A stretch of 64,000 nt of DNA from the NCBI GenBank assembly GCA_963832245.1, contig CAWHTG010000003.1, positions 558,001-622,000 on the forward strand, read 5' to 3'. The position numbers were made by a program, and so were the translations under genes. Positions within the stretch are counted from its first letter, which is position 1. Every line of letters starts with the position of its first letter. The notes beneath the pieces were generated by a model that had not been told where the DNA came from, made no database searches, and saw nothing but the letters and a program-made list of their open reading frames with translations. The stretch is from JABDBE01 sp963832245. Its GTDB lineage: Bacteria > Acidobacteriota > Terriglobia > Terriglobales > Acidobacteriaceae. This document shows positions 32,963 through 41,274 of the stretch, piece by piece.

Positions 32963-34033
32963 CTAATTCTTGTTGATGTCCTGTTTCGCCTCCAGCTTCT
33001 TCACCAGCGGTTCAAAGAAAACCTTCTGGTTGTCGGGAGCGCCTGCGTACGTGATCTTTATCTCCTTCAGAGCATTGTCGAAGTCGCCTTTGGCCGAATA
33101 GATTCTGGCCGTGCCGTCGTGGACCACCCAATCGTTGGGATCTTTTTTTGCCGCCTGACGAAAGAGATCGAACGCCTGATCTTGTTTCCCCTGGCCCTGA
33201 AGCTGTCGGCCGTAGTAATACAGTTGAGCCGCGGTAGCCCGCTCCAAGGCCTTGTTTTTCGCCACTTCAGCGTCGTCCTTCCGTCCCATGGCATCGAGAA
33301 TTTGTGACTTGGTCAAGTAATTGTCAAAGCGTGGCTCGGTCTTGATCGACGTGTCTTCATATTGCAGGGCCTCGTCCAGATCATATTTGGCTGTGAGCAG
33401 ATAAGTGGCGGCGTCGTCCCATCCTTCCCACATGTACTGCGGCAGGCCCTGAAGCTGGTTATGCAGGCTTGCCTGCACAATGTAGTGCACATTCACGTCG
33501 ACTTTGAAGGGAACGGCAAGCTTCTCCCAACGCAGCGTGGTCACGGCAGAATCCGCTTTCACGTCGTCGAAGTCGAAGGTGAGTGCCTCATGGGGTTCCG
33601 AAGCCTGCGGTTTCACCGTCACTCTCAGCGCGTCGTCAGCTTCCTTGTAAGTAAAGCTGCCCCATGCGGTGTGAACTTTGGAGAAAATGATTGTCCACTG
33701 ATTTTCTCCTGGAATCGTGAAAAGAGCGTAGACACCCTTCGCCAATGGCTTTCCCTCGATCGAAACGGGATCAGTCACGGTGATGGTTGTGTTCTCATTC
33801 GCTCCGGTACGCCAGACTTCGTTATAGGGCACGACCTTGCCCCAGATCGTTCGGCCCTTTACCAGCGGACGATGATAGTTGATCGTGATGTCAGTGATGC
33901 CGATGCGCTGCGTGATGACGGAGTGCTGGCTATCCCTAGGCAAATCTAAGAGCGCGGACTGCGCGTGACAAAACAGATTTCCCAACGATAACGCTGCAAT
34001 TGCAACTAGCGCGACGACCGAACGTTTGAGCAT
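32963..34033 (-). CDS. Exported DUF2911 protein with TPR tail
   Basis: 356 residues with a Sec signal peptide (1-25, ending CHAQ). A DUF2911 domain (about 30-180; R-T-G-A-N-E-N-T-T-I-T-V-T-D-P-V, G-x-Y-A-L-F-T-I-P) is followed by tetratricopeptide-like repeats (about 210-345). The protein is periplasmic or outer-envelope; function is unknown. The ATG at 34033 is chosen because GGAGGGTAATTCC precedes it; the frame is open up to 34192 but the extra part has no signal character. No operon partner. Confidence 0.87.
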   Translation of the reverse strand: MLKRSVVALVAIAALSLGNLFCHAQSALLDLPRDSQHSVITQRIGITDITINYHRPLVKGRTIWGKVVPYNEVWRTGANENTTITVTDPVSIEGKPLAKGVYALFTIPGENQWTIIFSKVHTAWGSFTYKEADDALRVTVKPQASEPHEALTFDFDDVKADSAVTTLRWEKLAVPFKVDVNVHYIVQASLHNQLQGLPQYMWEGWDDAATYLLTAKYDLDEALQYEDTSIKTEPRFDNYLTKSQILDAMGRKDDAEVAKNKALERATAAQLYYYGRQLQGQGKQDQAFDLFRQAAKKDPNDWVVHDGTARIYSAKGDFDNALKEIKITYAGAPDNQKVFFEPLVKKLEAKQDINKN

Positions 34034-34188
34034 GGAATTACCCTCCGCTACTGAATTGTTTCCGGGGAAAGCCCACGGAACTGGCTTGAGAGAACGAGCG
34101 TTTAGACGGCGAGAAGGGCTATCGGATAGCAAATTCTGCCAAAGTTGTAAAGGCCAGAGGAACAAGAGGGAAGGCCGTTGAAAACACG

Positions 34189-34461
34189 TCAATAGTGATA
34201 TCGCGCCTGGAGAAAATCAATCCTGTTTTCGCTCACTCGATAAACCAACCGATGTTCCTGGGTGATTCTGCGCGACCAGCATCCAGCCAACACATATTTT
34301 AGCGGCTCCGGTTTGCCGATACCGGTGAAAAGATCTCGCATCACGGCCTCGACGAGTTCGAAGATCCGCAGCGCCAGTTTTCGATCTGTGTTTACCCAGT
34401 CACGCAGATCCTGGCGAAACTCCGCATGGAACACCGGTTGCCGTTCAGCGGTTCGGACCAA
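34189..34461 (-). CDS. yoeB: YoeB-type mRNA interferase toxin
   Basis: About 90 residues (81 if the GTG at 34434 is the start). The core F-R-Q-D-L-R-D-W-V-N-T-D-R-K, G-I-G-K-P-E-P-L-K and the end R-R-I-T-Q-E-H-R-L-V-Y-R-V...A-R-Y-H-Y are the Txe/YoeB family signature, including catalytic Arg and C-terminal His. YoeB cleaves mRNA on the ribosome when freed from its antitoxin. TTG at 34461 has a GGGAGA ribosome binding site inside the antitoxin gene. The gene overlaps the antitoxin by 17 bases. It appears intact. Confidence 0.88.
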   Translation of the reverse strand: MVRTAERQPVFHAEFRQDLRDWVNTDRKLALRIFELVEAVMRDLFTGIGKPEPLKYVLAGCWSRRITQEHRLVYRVSENRIDFLQARYHY

Positions 34462-34729
34462 GTCCCATCTCCCGGCGCAGCTTTTCGAGAGGCTCCGGTC
34501 TAGCTTTCCGCCCCACAGCCCGGCGGAGCGCGGTGAGCAGCCGCTGGGCATTTTTGGGGGAGCGCAGCAAGTGAGCGGTTTCCATCAAGCCCATCAGTTC
34601 GTCGGCTGGAACCATGGCTACTGTCCTTTCGCCTTTGCGGCGGACAATCACGACCTCACGATCATTAGCCACGCGGTCCAGCACTGAGGCGAGACTCTGA
34701 CGCAGATTGGTATAGGTTGTCTCGGTCAA
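34445..34729 (-). CDS. yefM: YefM/Phd-type antitoxin
   Basis: 94 residues. The N-terminal Phd/YefM DNA-binding fold (M-T-E-T-T-Y-T-N-L-R-Q-S-L-A-S-V-L-D-R-V...R-R-K-G-E-R-T-V-A-M-V) precedes a toxin-binding helix (M-E-T-A-H-L-L-R-S-P-K-N-A-Q-R-L). The C-terminus runs about 25 residues beyond the typical end. TTG at 34729 is preceded by TATAGGAG. A TGTACA-type palindrome about 20 bases upstream fits the known YefM operator. Confidence 0.9.
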   Translation of the reverse strand: MTETTYTNLRQSLASVLDRVANDREVVIVRRKGERTVAMVPADELMGLMETAHLLRSPKNAQRLLTALRRAVGRKARPEPLEKLRREMGLGPNR

Positions 34730-34748
34730 GTTGATCTCCTATATCGAT

Positions 34749-34766
34749 TGTACAGGATTCCTGTAC
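34749..34766. promoter_or_regulatory. YefM-YoeB operator-like palindrome
   Basis: GTACAGGA (34750-34757), one base, TCCTGTAC (34759-34766), preceded by T so that TGTACA is formed. The yefM-yoeB operator in E. coli is known to contain TGTACA hexamers. It lies between the antitoxin gene and the divergent gene at 34803 and may regulate both. Confidence 0.65.
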
Positions 34767-34802
34767 GCTCACTGCAATTACTTTAGAATCGACCTCGGTA
34801 CC

Positions 34803-35099
34803 ATGCTGCCTAACGTCCGCTTGGAGCGCGTGCTTGCTCAACTGCGTCTCTACCAGCATCCGCTGCTGGATTTTTCGGCTCGCGCCAAGGGCGACGGCGT
34901 GGAGCTGATCATCCAGTTTAAGAATCCGCCCGTCCCGGTGCATACTTACTACTTCGACCTGCATCCACGCGACCTGGATAACCCGCAGTTTGAATGGAGC
35001 CTTCAACGCCAGCTTTACGATTGCCTGCACGATTACCTGGTCGAAATGTTCATCCGCACACCGCAGGACCGCGCCGACCGCCAACGGGAAGGCCTGTGA
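34803..35099 (+). CDS. Conserved hypothetical protein upstream of MidA-like gene
   Basis: 98 residues, starting MLPNVRLERVLAQLRLYQHP. Alternating beta and helical segments (G-V-E-L-I-I-Q-F-K-N, H-T-Y-Y-F-D-L-H-P-R-D-L, W-S-L-Q-R-Q-L-Y-D-C-L-H-D-Y-L-V-E-M-F). No named domain recognised. The stop overlaps the GTG of the methyltransferase gene (GTGA), so the two are coupled and may work together. ATG at 34803 starts the conserved-looking part; the extra 24 codons upstream run across the TA operator. Confidence 0.7.
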   Translation: MLPNVRLERVLAQLRLYQHPLLDFSARAKGDGVELIIQFKNPPVPVHTYYFDLHPRDLDNPQFEWSLQRQLYDCLHDYLVEMFIRTPQDRADRQREGL

Positions 35100-36415
35100 C
35101 CCTGCGGCAGAAAATTGAACAGGAAATCCGGGAGCGCGGCCCCATCCCTTTTTCGCGCTATATGGAACTTTGCCTGTACGGCCCGGAGCTTGGATACTAC
35201 TCTCGCAATGCTGAACAGTTCGGCAAGTCTGGCGACTTCTACACTTCAAGCGACGTGCACGCGGTCTTCGGCCGGCTTTTGGCGCGTCAGTTCGAAGAGA
35301 TGTGGCGCATGCTGGAATCGCCGGCTCAGATCGAGATTCTAGAGCTGGGCCCGGGTCGCGGATTGTTTGCCCAGGACGTGCTCGACTGGTCCGAGACGAA
35401 GTTTCCCGGGTTTTTTCATACTTTGCGCTATACGGCCCTGGAAAGCTCGCCCGCTTTGCGCCAGCGATTGGAAGCGAACCTGAGCAAGCATTTTAGATCT
35501 GGCAAAGTGTCGCTCTCCCAGCGGCTGAAGCCGCCAACCTACGATGGGTCTTACGGCATGGCTGAAGCCGTGCGCTCCCAAACCTATTCCCACGCTTCCG
35601 ACGCTACTTCGAAAGAACTTCGGCAGGATGCGAGCTTGCAGGTTACTGAAGCACTCCTTCAGAAGGATTCCGGTCCGGAGGGCACGACTTCAGTCGTGCC
35701 GCATCGCCTTTCGTTAGAAAGGGCTTTACCACCTGAGGCGCCCATCATCATCTTCGCAAACGAGTTCTTCGACGCGCTGCCAGTCGAGGTTCTCAGCCCG
35801 CAAGGTGAGTTGCGCATCGCCGAGAAAGGTGGACGATTGATTGAAGCGTGGCATCCTGCATCCGCTGAGGAGCTGGAGCTTCTCGACCACTACGGCGTGC
35901 ATCCCGAAGGCGGCGAACGAATCGAAGTTGCCTTGACCGCGAAGCGTTATATGTCCCAGCTAGCGGCTGCAGTCAAGTGCGCGATCATTGTTGCCATCGA
36001 CTACGGCTACACTCGGCAGGAGCAACTTGAAGGGCGGCATCGTGGCACCATCGCTGCGTATCGCCAGCACTCGATGAGCGCGAATCCTTACGAAGCTCCG
36101 GGAGAGCAGGACATCACCGCCCACGTGAACTTCACCGCACTCGCGGCCGCCGCCGAAGCGCAAGGAATGCAGGTGCAACCGCTGCTCACACAGTCTCAGT
36201 TTCTGATGGGAATCGGCGAGCACAATCAGTTTGCCGACGTGTTCGAAGAGTGCCGCCTTCCCCAAGAGCGGGCCAAAGTAGCGTTGCAATTGAAGCACCT
36301 CATTACTCCCTCCGGCATGGGAGAGACTTTTCATGTGATGGTCGCGTCGAAGGGCATCAGCCCGCAACAAATAGCGAAGCTAAGCGGATTGTCGTTCGGA
36401 AAGACAAAACCTTAA
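35096..36415 (+). CDS. MidA/NDUFAF7-type SAM methyltransferase with inserted repeat
   Basis: About 439 residues of the COG1565 family. The N-terminus (R-G-P-I-P-F-S-R-Y-M-E-L-C-L-Y-G-P-E-L-G-Y-Y-S) and SAM motif (I-L-E-L-G-P-G-R-G-L-F-A-Q-D-V) are typical, as is N-E-F-F-D-A-L-P-V-E-V-L. The mitochondrial homologue methylates an arginine of complex I. Between L-S-Q-R-L (about residue 144) and P-I-I-I-F-A-N-E-F-F there are some 50-60 extra residues encoded by DNA with two strong hairpins (35556-35573 and 35681-35700), apparently an in-frame insertion of a dispersed repeat. Start is GTG at 35096, overlapping the upstream stop. Confidence 0.88.
   Translation: MTLRQKIEQEIRERGPIPFSRYMELCLYGPELGYYSRNAEQFGKSGDFYTSSDVHAVFGRLLARQFEEMWRMLESPAQIEILELGPGRGLFAQDVLDWSETKFPGFFHTLRYTALESSPALRQRLEANLSKHFRSGKVSLSQRLKPPTYDGSYGMAEAVRSQTYSHASDATSKELRQDASLQVTEALLQKDSGPEGTTSVVPHRLSLERALPPEAPIIIFANEFFDALPVEVLSPQGELRIAEKGGRLIEAWHPASAEELELLDHYGVHPEGGERIEVALTAKRYMSQLAAAVKCAIIVAIDYGYTRQEQLEGRHRGTIAAYRQHSMSANPYEAPGEQDITAHVNFTALAAAAEAQGMQVQPLLTQSQFLMGIGEHNQFADVFEECRLPQERAKVALQLKHLITPSGMGETFHVMVASKGISPQQIAKLSGLSFGKTKP
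35553..35702. repeat. Hairpin repeat inside the MidA-like gene
   Basis: The ends are GCATGGC-TGAA-GCCGTGC (35556-35573) and the perfect GGCACGAC-TTCA-GTCGTGCC (35681-35700). The first is nearly the same as GATATGGC-TGAA-GCCGTATC in an intergenic region at 56848-56867. About 150 bases, a multiple of three, without stop codons in the gene's frame. Confidence 0.65.
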
Positions 36416-36537
36416 GCGACCGCATAAAGTAATTCTCGAACCGAAAACAAACTTTAATGGCCTGAATATGGTTCGTAGGAAGGCACTTGATCATCTATAA
36501 GCGAGGGGCTTTTTCACGGACAGTAAGGGAGATTGAA

Positions 36538-37491
36538 ATGGAAACCGCCGAGCGTCCGGCTTCGTGGAAGATCCTTCTGGCGTTCGCCATTATTTACTTC
36601 GTCTGGGGTTCGACGTACTTGGCGATACGCGTCGGCGTCCGCGAAGTTCCACCATTCCTGTTGGCAGCCATGCGTTTTTTCGTGTCGGGCATCGTGCTCT
36701 ATGGCTGGATGCGGATGAAGGGCATCCCGTCGCCAAACTTGCGGCAGTGGGCCGGAGCAACCCTGCTCGGAGCGCTGATTTTTCTCGTGGACTATGGCTG
36801 TCTGTTCTGGGCCGAACAGAAGGTCCCGTCAGGTATCGCCGCCGTCGTGCTGGCGACCATTCCTGTGTTTATCACGCTGCTGGAAATCCTGTTTCTACGC
36901 ACGCAGCGGCTTACTGTACGTCTCGGATTCGCTCTGATGTTGGGCCTTTGCGGTGTTGCCGTCCTGACAGGCCAGTCTTTCTCGTTCGGAGAGGTTCCCA
37001 TCAATCGTGCCGGCGGCCTGGCTCTGCTGCTTGCCTCATTCACCTGGTCTGTCGCCACCATCCTCACGCGTCGACTCCCGCTCCCGGATTCGAAACCCAT
37101 GAGCGCTGCCGCACAGATGATTGCTGGAGGCGTCCAGCTTTTTGCCCTCTCGGCTCTCGCAGGCGAATTCGCTGGGTTTCATGCGCAAACGGTTTCCTGG
37201 AACGCTTGGTTCGCCCTGGTTTATCTCATCGTCGCTGGCTCGATTGTTGGCTTTACGGCCTATGTCTGGCTCTTGCACTATGAATCGCCAACCAAAGTGG
37301 GAACCTACGCATATGTGAATCCCGTCGTAGCCGTTGCCCTCGGATATTTCATCGGAGGTGAAGCGGTGGGCCCTCGCACGCTGGTGGGAGCTCTACTGAT
37401 TTTAGTCAGCGTGATCACGATAGCCACGACGCCCAGGAGAAGCCGCGAGACGACAAGGCAACCTGCATTATCAGTGGCGGAGACCGACTAG
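36538..37491 (+). CDS. EamA-family (DMT) transporter
   Basis: 317 residues with ten hydrophobic segments and two EamA repeats (about 12-140 and 160-295). The first helix region has F-V-W-G-S-T-Y-L-A-I-R and the second S-F-T-W-S-V-A-T-I; P-V-V-A-V-A-L-G-Y-F-I-G-G-E is a typical second-repeat ending. Family members export metabolites, amino acids or drugs; the substrate is not predictable. The ATG at 36538 follows AAGGGAG; the open frame begins earlier at 36487 but that part is not conserved in type. No operon partner. Confidence 0.9.
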   Translation: METAERPASWKILLAFAIIYFVWGSTYLAIRVGVREVPPFLLAAMRFFVSGIVLYGWMRMKGIPSPNLRQWAGATLLGALIFLVDYGCLFWAEQKVPSGIAAVVLATIPVFITLLEILFLRTQRLTVRLGFALMLGLCGVAVLTGQSFSFGEVPINRAGGLALLLASFTWSVATILTRRLPLPDSKPMSAAAQMIAGGVQLFALSALAGEFAGFHAQTVSWNAWFALVYLIVAGSIVGFTAYVWLLHYESPTKVGTYAYVNPVVAVALGYFIGGEAVGPRTLVGALLILVSVITIATTPRRSRETTRQPALSVAETD

Positions 37492-37610
37492 GGCATCTGC
37501 GAAGACATTGCAGCCTAACAGATTGACCGTCCTGCCGCGGAAGTACAACATCGTGCGTTACCAGCCAAAACCTCTGATAGCCGGGCGCGGCAACGATATG
37601 ATAAGCGCTT

Positions 37611-38294
37611 ATGCGCCTTGGTTATTGGCTGGCAATTTCAGGATGGTTGCTGATGACCGCCTTGGCTGTCGGTCAAACCAGCCCGCAACCGAGTACTGCG
37701 CAGACAACAAACGCGCAACCTACGAACTCCCAGCCAAGTAAGTCGCAGCCGGCGAATCAACCGGCAGTCAAGCCATCCGCAGTAGCAGCCGCGGCCAGTG
37801 CATCGAGGCTCGCGCGTGAATCCTCTCCGCCGACTAAAGTAATTAGGAACCACGATCTAAACGATGGCAGTAATCCGCCCGAGGCTGGTAAGTCCACAAC
37901 GCTGGACGATACGTCGGCGCAGATCGCACGGGACAAGGCGACTGAAGAAGATGAACAAAAAGTGAAGCAGTTCGAGGCGCAAGGCAAGATATTCCAGAAT
38001 CAAATCAAGGTGGAGAAAGGCAAGATCGTCGGCATTCAAAATCACATCACGGGTTTGAAGAACCAGTTTGCCGCCTGGAGCGCGGGCTTCTCCCAGGATT
38101 CTGACGCGCCAGCGTGCTGGACTTCAGCTTATTACTCGGACTATTACAAGGACTGGTGCGACACAGGACGAAACTTGAAAGCACAGTACGAAGCGTCGCA
38201 GCTTCAACTGACCCAGGAAAAAGCACGGCTGGAGCAAATGCAGGAAGATATCCGGCGCAAAGGATATGGAAATGGAGTATACGATCCCGACTGA
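37611..38294 (+). CDS. Exported coiled-coil protein
   Basis: 227 residues. Signal peptide (1-21, ending ALAVGQ), then a low-complexity Pro/Gln/Ser/Thr linker (22-60) with repeats of the Q-P-T-N-S-Q-P-S-K type. A helical region (about 100-160 and 185-220) has charged heptad-like segments. Two cysteines (in A-P-A-C-W and K-D-W-C-D) could form a disulfide. Unknown family; envelope location is likely. Weak ribosome binding site. It converges with fumC, 18 bases apart. Confidence 0.65.
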   Translation: MRLGYWLAISGWLLMTALAVGQTSPQPSTAQTTNAQPTNSQPSKSQPANQPAVKPSAVAAAASASRLARESSPPTKVIRNHDLNDGSNPPEAGKSTTLDDTSAQIARDKATEEDEQKVKQFEAQGKIFQNQIKVEKGKIVGIQNHITGLKNQFAAWSAGFSQDSDAPACWTSAYYSDYYKDWCDTGRNLKAQYEASQLQLTQEKARLEQMQEDIRRKGYGNGVYDPD

Positions 38295-38312
38295 TCCGGG
38301 CCGGCTCGTTAT

Positions 38313-39722
38313 TCAAGGATGCGTCATCTTCTCCGGTTTCACCAACTGATCGAATTCTTCGCCGCTAAGATAGCCGAGTTTCAGCGCGGCCTCGCGTAGG
38401 CTAGTGTGCTCAACGTGGGCGGTGTGGGCGATCTTCGCGGCTTTGTCGTATCCCACCTTCGGGGCCAGTGCCGTCACCAGCATCAGAGAGTTCTTTACAT
38501 ACCAATCCACTTTGGCGCGGTCGACCTCGATGCCTTTGATCATGTACTCGACGTATCCGTGGCAGGCGTCAGTGATCAGGGTGACCGAATGCAGGAAGTT
38601 GTAAATGATCACCGGCTTGAACACGTTGAGTTCGAAGTTGCCCTGGGAGCCGGCGAATCCGACGGCGGAGGTGGCGCCGTGAACCTGTACGCAGACCATG
38701 GTCATGGCCTCGGCCTGCGTGGGATTCACTTTGCCCGGCATAATCGAAGATCCGGGCTCGTTTTCCGGAATGGACAATTCACCCAGGCCGCAACGGGGGC
38801 CGGAAGCTAGCCAGCGGATATCGTTGGAAATCTTCATCAGCGAAGCGGCCAGCGTTTCCAGCGCGCCCTGCGCAAAGACGATTTCATCGTGCGCCGACAA
38901 CGCCGCGAATTTGTTGGGATGCGAGCGGAAAGGAAGTCCGGCAAGTTCGGCAATCTTCTTTGCGGCTCGCTCCGCAAATTCGGGGTGAGCGTTCAGTCCG
39001 GTGCCCACCGCGGTTCCGCCGATGGCGAGATCGTAAAGACCGCCAAGGACTTGCTCCAAACGTTTGATATCGCGCTCGAGCAGGCTGGCCCAGCCGCCGA
39101 ACTCCTGTCCAAATGTCAGAGGCACGGCATCCTGCAGATGGGTGCGGCCAATCTTTACCACGTTATTAAATTCTTTCGCCTTGGCTGCAATTGCATCGTG
39201 AACGTTCTGGATGGCGGGAATCAGCGCATTCTTCACCCGCTGCGCCGCCGCAATGTGCATTGCCGTAGGAAATGTGTCGTTCGACGACTGCGACATATTG
39301 ACATCGTCGTTGGGGTGGATCGGCTTCTTCGAGCCCATCTGGCCGCCCGTAATCTCAATCGCGCGGTTGGAAATGACCTCGTTCACGTTCATGTTGGTCT
39401 GCGTGCCGCTTCCCGTCTGCCAGATGCGCAAGGGAAACTGGTTGTCGAGCTTGCCGGCGATGACTTCATCCGCAGCTTGCATGATCAGCTTCGCTTTGTC
39501 CGCGGGAAGCTTGCCCAGATCCTGGTTCACCAGCGCGCACGCCTTCTTGAGGATGCCAAAGGCGTGGATCAGCTCCGGCGGCATGACGTCGCGCCCGATG
39601 TTGAAATGGAGAAGCGAGCGCTGCGTCTGCGCGCCCCAGTAGACGTGCGCCGGGACCTCGATCTGTCCCATGCTGTCAGATTCAATGCGCGTGCGAGCGG
39701 CGGGTTCAACAAGAGTGACCAC
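38313..39722 (-). CDS. fumC: Class II fumarate hydratase
   Basis: 469 residues, the usual length. Signature G-S-S-I-M-P-G-K-V-N-P is complete, with S-S-N-D-T-F-P-T-A-M-H and T-H-L-Q-D-A-V-P-L-T-F-G-Q-E as further active-site regions, including the catalytic His and the mobile loop serine. It converts fumarate to malate in the TCA cycle and needs no iron-sulfur cluster. GTG at 39722 is chosen because AGGT precedes it and it starts just before the conserved part; the frame is open to 39815. TATACT lies 14 bases upstream of the start as a possible -10. Confidence 0.92.
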   Translation of the reverse strand: MVTLVEPAARTRIESDSMGQIEVPAHVYWGAQTQRSLLHFNIGRDVMPPELIHAFGILKKACALVNQDLGKLPADKAKLIMQAADEVIAGKLDNQFPLRIWQTGSGTQTNMNVNEVISNRAIEITGGQMGSKKPIHPNDDVNMSQSSNDTFPTAMHIAAAQRVKNALIPAIQNVHDAIAAKAKEFNNVVKIGRTHLQDAVPLTFGQEFGGWASLLERDIKRLEQVLGGLYDLAIGGTAVGTGLNAHPEFAERAAKKIAELAGLPFRSHPNKFAALSAHDEIVFAQGALETLAASLMKISNDIRWLASGPRCGLGELSIPENEPGSSIMPGKVNPTQAEAMTMVCVQVHGATSAVGFAGSQGNFELNVFKPVIIYNFLHSVTLITDACHGYVEYMIKGIEVDRAKVDWYVKNSLMLVTALAPKVGYDKAAKIAHTAHVEHTSLREAALKLGYLSGEEFDQLVKPEKMTHP

Positions 39723-39846
39723 GGCGTTTACCTGAAAGTATAACAAGCGCGGGCAAAACGCGGCAGAACGCGCTGCCAGCCCGGTTCGGATACAACGGTT
39801 CTGCGATAATAACAAGAAGCGTTCCGCGAGGATTTTGGGGTGATGT

Positions 39847-40830
39847 ATGAGAGAGCTGGTGAAGTGGCCTGAAGTTGTCAGTCGCGCGTAGGTGGAAGTC
39901 TGATCCCGGTTGTTCCTACGAATATATCTACGAGAACGGGGCTTTCAACCGCCTAGTCGTGACCGACCTAGCAGCGTCCTGGGACGAGTTCCTTGAATGG
40001 TCGAACCGTTTTCAAAGTTGGGGCTTTCCAGGACAACGAGAGTCATCGTGGACCCTCCAATCTTCACTGGAGCGCGGAATCAGAGTAGAGGGCTCCTATG
40101 GCATATGAGCGGCCACCACCACCTCGACCGCAAAATGGTGGGGGAGGAACTTCTCTCCGGTTTTCGAAAACTAGCGCTGCTGCACCTTCAAGACCTTCCG
40201 TCAAATGACGATTTAACCGGCTGGCTGGCCCTGATGCAGCACTACGGCGGTCCAACTCGTCTACTTGATTGGACGGAGTGCCCGTTCGTAGGAATGTATT
40301 TCGCGCTGTGGGAAGAGCCCAAGGCAGGAAATTACCCCGCCGTTTGGGCAATTGATCTGGACTGGCTTAAACGAAAAGAGCAGGAGATGCTTGGACCTTC
40401 GGTGCCTGCACATGACCCGAGAGCCAGAATCGGCTACCTGAACTCGCTGCTTGAGCAAAGCGAGAAGCCTCTTGTCGTCCGGATTGACCCCCAGCTGAGA
40501 AATGACCGTATGGCCGTCCAAAAAGGGTTTTTTCTCTGGAAGTTGTATAGAGACATACCGCTCTTCGATTCGATGCTGATAGACATGATGCTCAATCCCG
40601 AGATCCTAGAATCACCTGCTATCAGAAAGCTTGAGGTTAGCCTGGAATTGCGCAGCAGCTTTCTTGAAAGGCTGTTTCGAGAGAAGGACATTCACAAGGC
40701 CTCGCTATTTCCAGACCATGATTTCTGCGAGCCATTGAAGCTCGAATTGCTGGAAATGGTGGAACGTGCAAAAGCCGCATACGAGGAAGAGCTGCGGTCC
40801 GTTCAGATGGACGAGGCCGTACGTGGGTAA
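39847..40830 (+). pseudogene. FRG-domain gene with two frameshifts
   Basis: Three pieces of one FRG-domain protein are spread over two frames. ATG at 39847 gives MRELVKWPEVVSRA and then a stop. The next frame continues with R-R-W-K-S-D-P, then S-W-D-E-F-L-E-W-S-N-R-F and S-S-W-T-L-Q-S-S-L-E-R-G (about 39875-40105). From about 40100 the first frame resumes with K-M-V-G-E-E-L-L-S-G-F-R and LALMQHYGGPTRLLDWTE, the strongest FRG signature. The name-giving F-R-G-Q motif reads F-P-G-Q. The largest intact part (39997-40830) lacks the N-terminal half of the domain. FRG proteins have no established activity. The end overlaps the HigA-like gene by 8 bases. Confidence 0.75.
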
Positions 40831-41149
40831 GCTCCGAAAGCCTCTTCGTCCAATCCATCCGGGCGAAATCCTGCGAGCTGAGTTCATGGAACCGCTTCAA
40901 CTCAGCATGAATCGGCTGGCGCTCGATCTCCATGTTCCAGTGACGCGAATTGCGGAGATTGTTCACGAGCGCCGCGGGATTTCACCAGATACGGCTCTGC
41001 GGCTTGCGCGTTACTTTCATACCACCCCGCGGTTTTGGCTGAATCTCCAGTCTGTCTATGATCTGGAAGCTGCGGAAGACAGGATATTGCGGAACATTGA
41101 GCGCGAGGTTCAACCGAGTCCCTCAATTGCCGCACCCGCGCGATCCTGA
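40823..41149 (+). CDS. higA: HigA-type XRE antitoxin/regulator
   Basis: 108 residues. The N-terminus R-P-I-H-P-G-E-I-L-R-A-E-F-M-E-P-L is diagnostic of the HigA/VapI group; the HTH follows (M-N-R-L-A-L-D-L-H-V-P-V-T-R-I-A-E-I-V-H), then R-G-I-S-P-D-T-A-L-R-L-A-R-Y-F and the C-terminal W-L-N-L-Q-S-x-Y-D-L. HigA antitoxins neutralise HigB RNases and repress their operon. No HigB is present; instead the gene is translationally coupled (GTG at 40823, 8-base overlap) to the FRG-domain gene, which may be its cognate partner. Confidence 0.88.
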   Translation: MGKLRKPLRPIHPGEILRAEFMEPLQLSMNRLALDLHVPVTRIAEIVHERRGISPDTALRLARYFHTTPRFWLNLQSVYDLEAAEDRILRNIEREVQPSPSIAAPARS

Positions 41150-41274
41150 TTCGATTGTACTGACGCCGAAAGTACCAGCGTGGCGCGTGCTAAAATCTGT
41201 AACTTCAACGAGCCACAGTGTCCGTCTTTGCACGTGCTCCGAGTGTTCATTTCAAGGACAACTAGGGATCGCCA

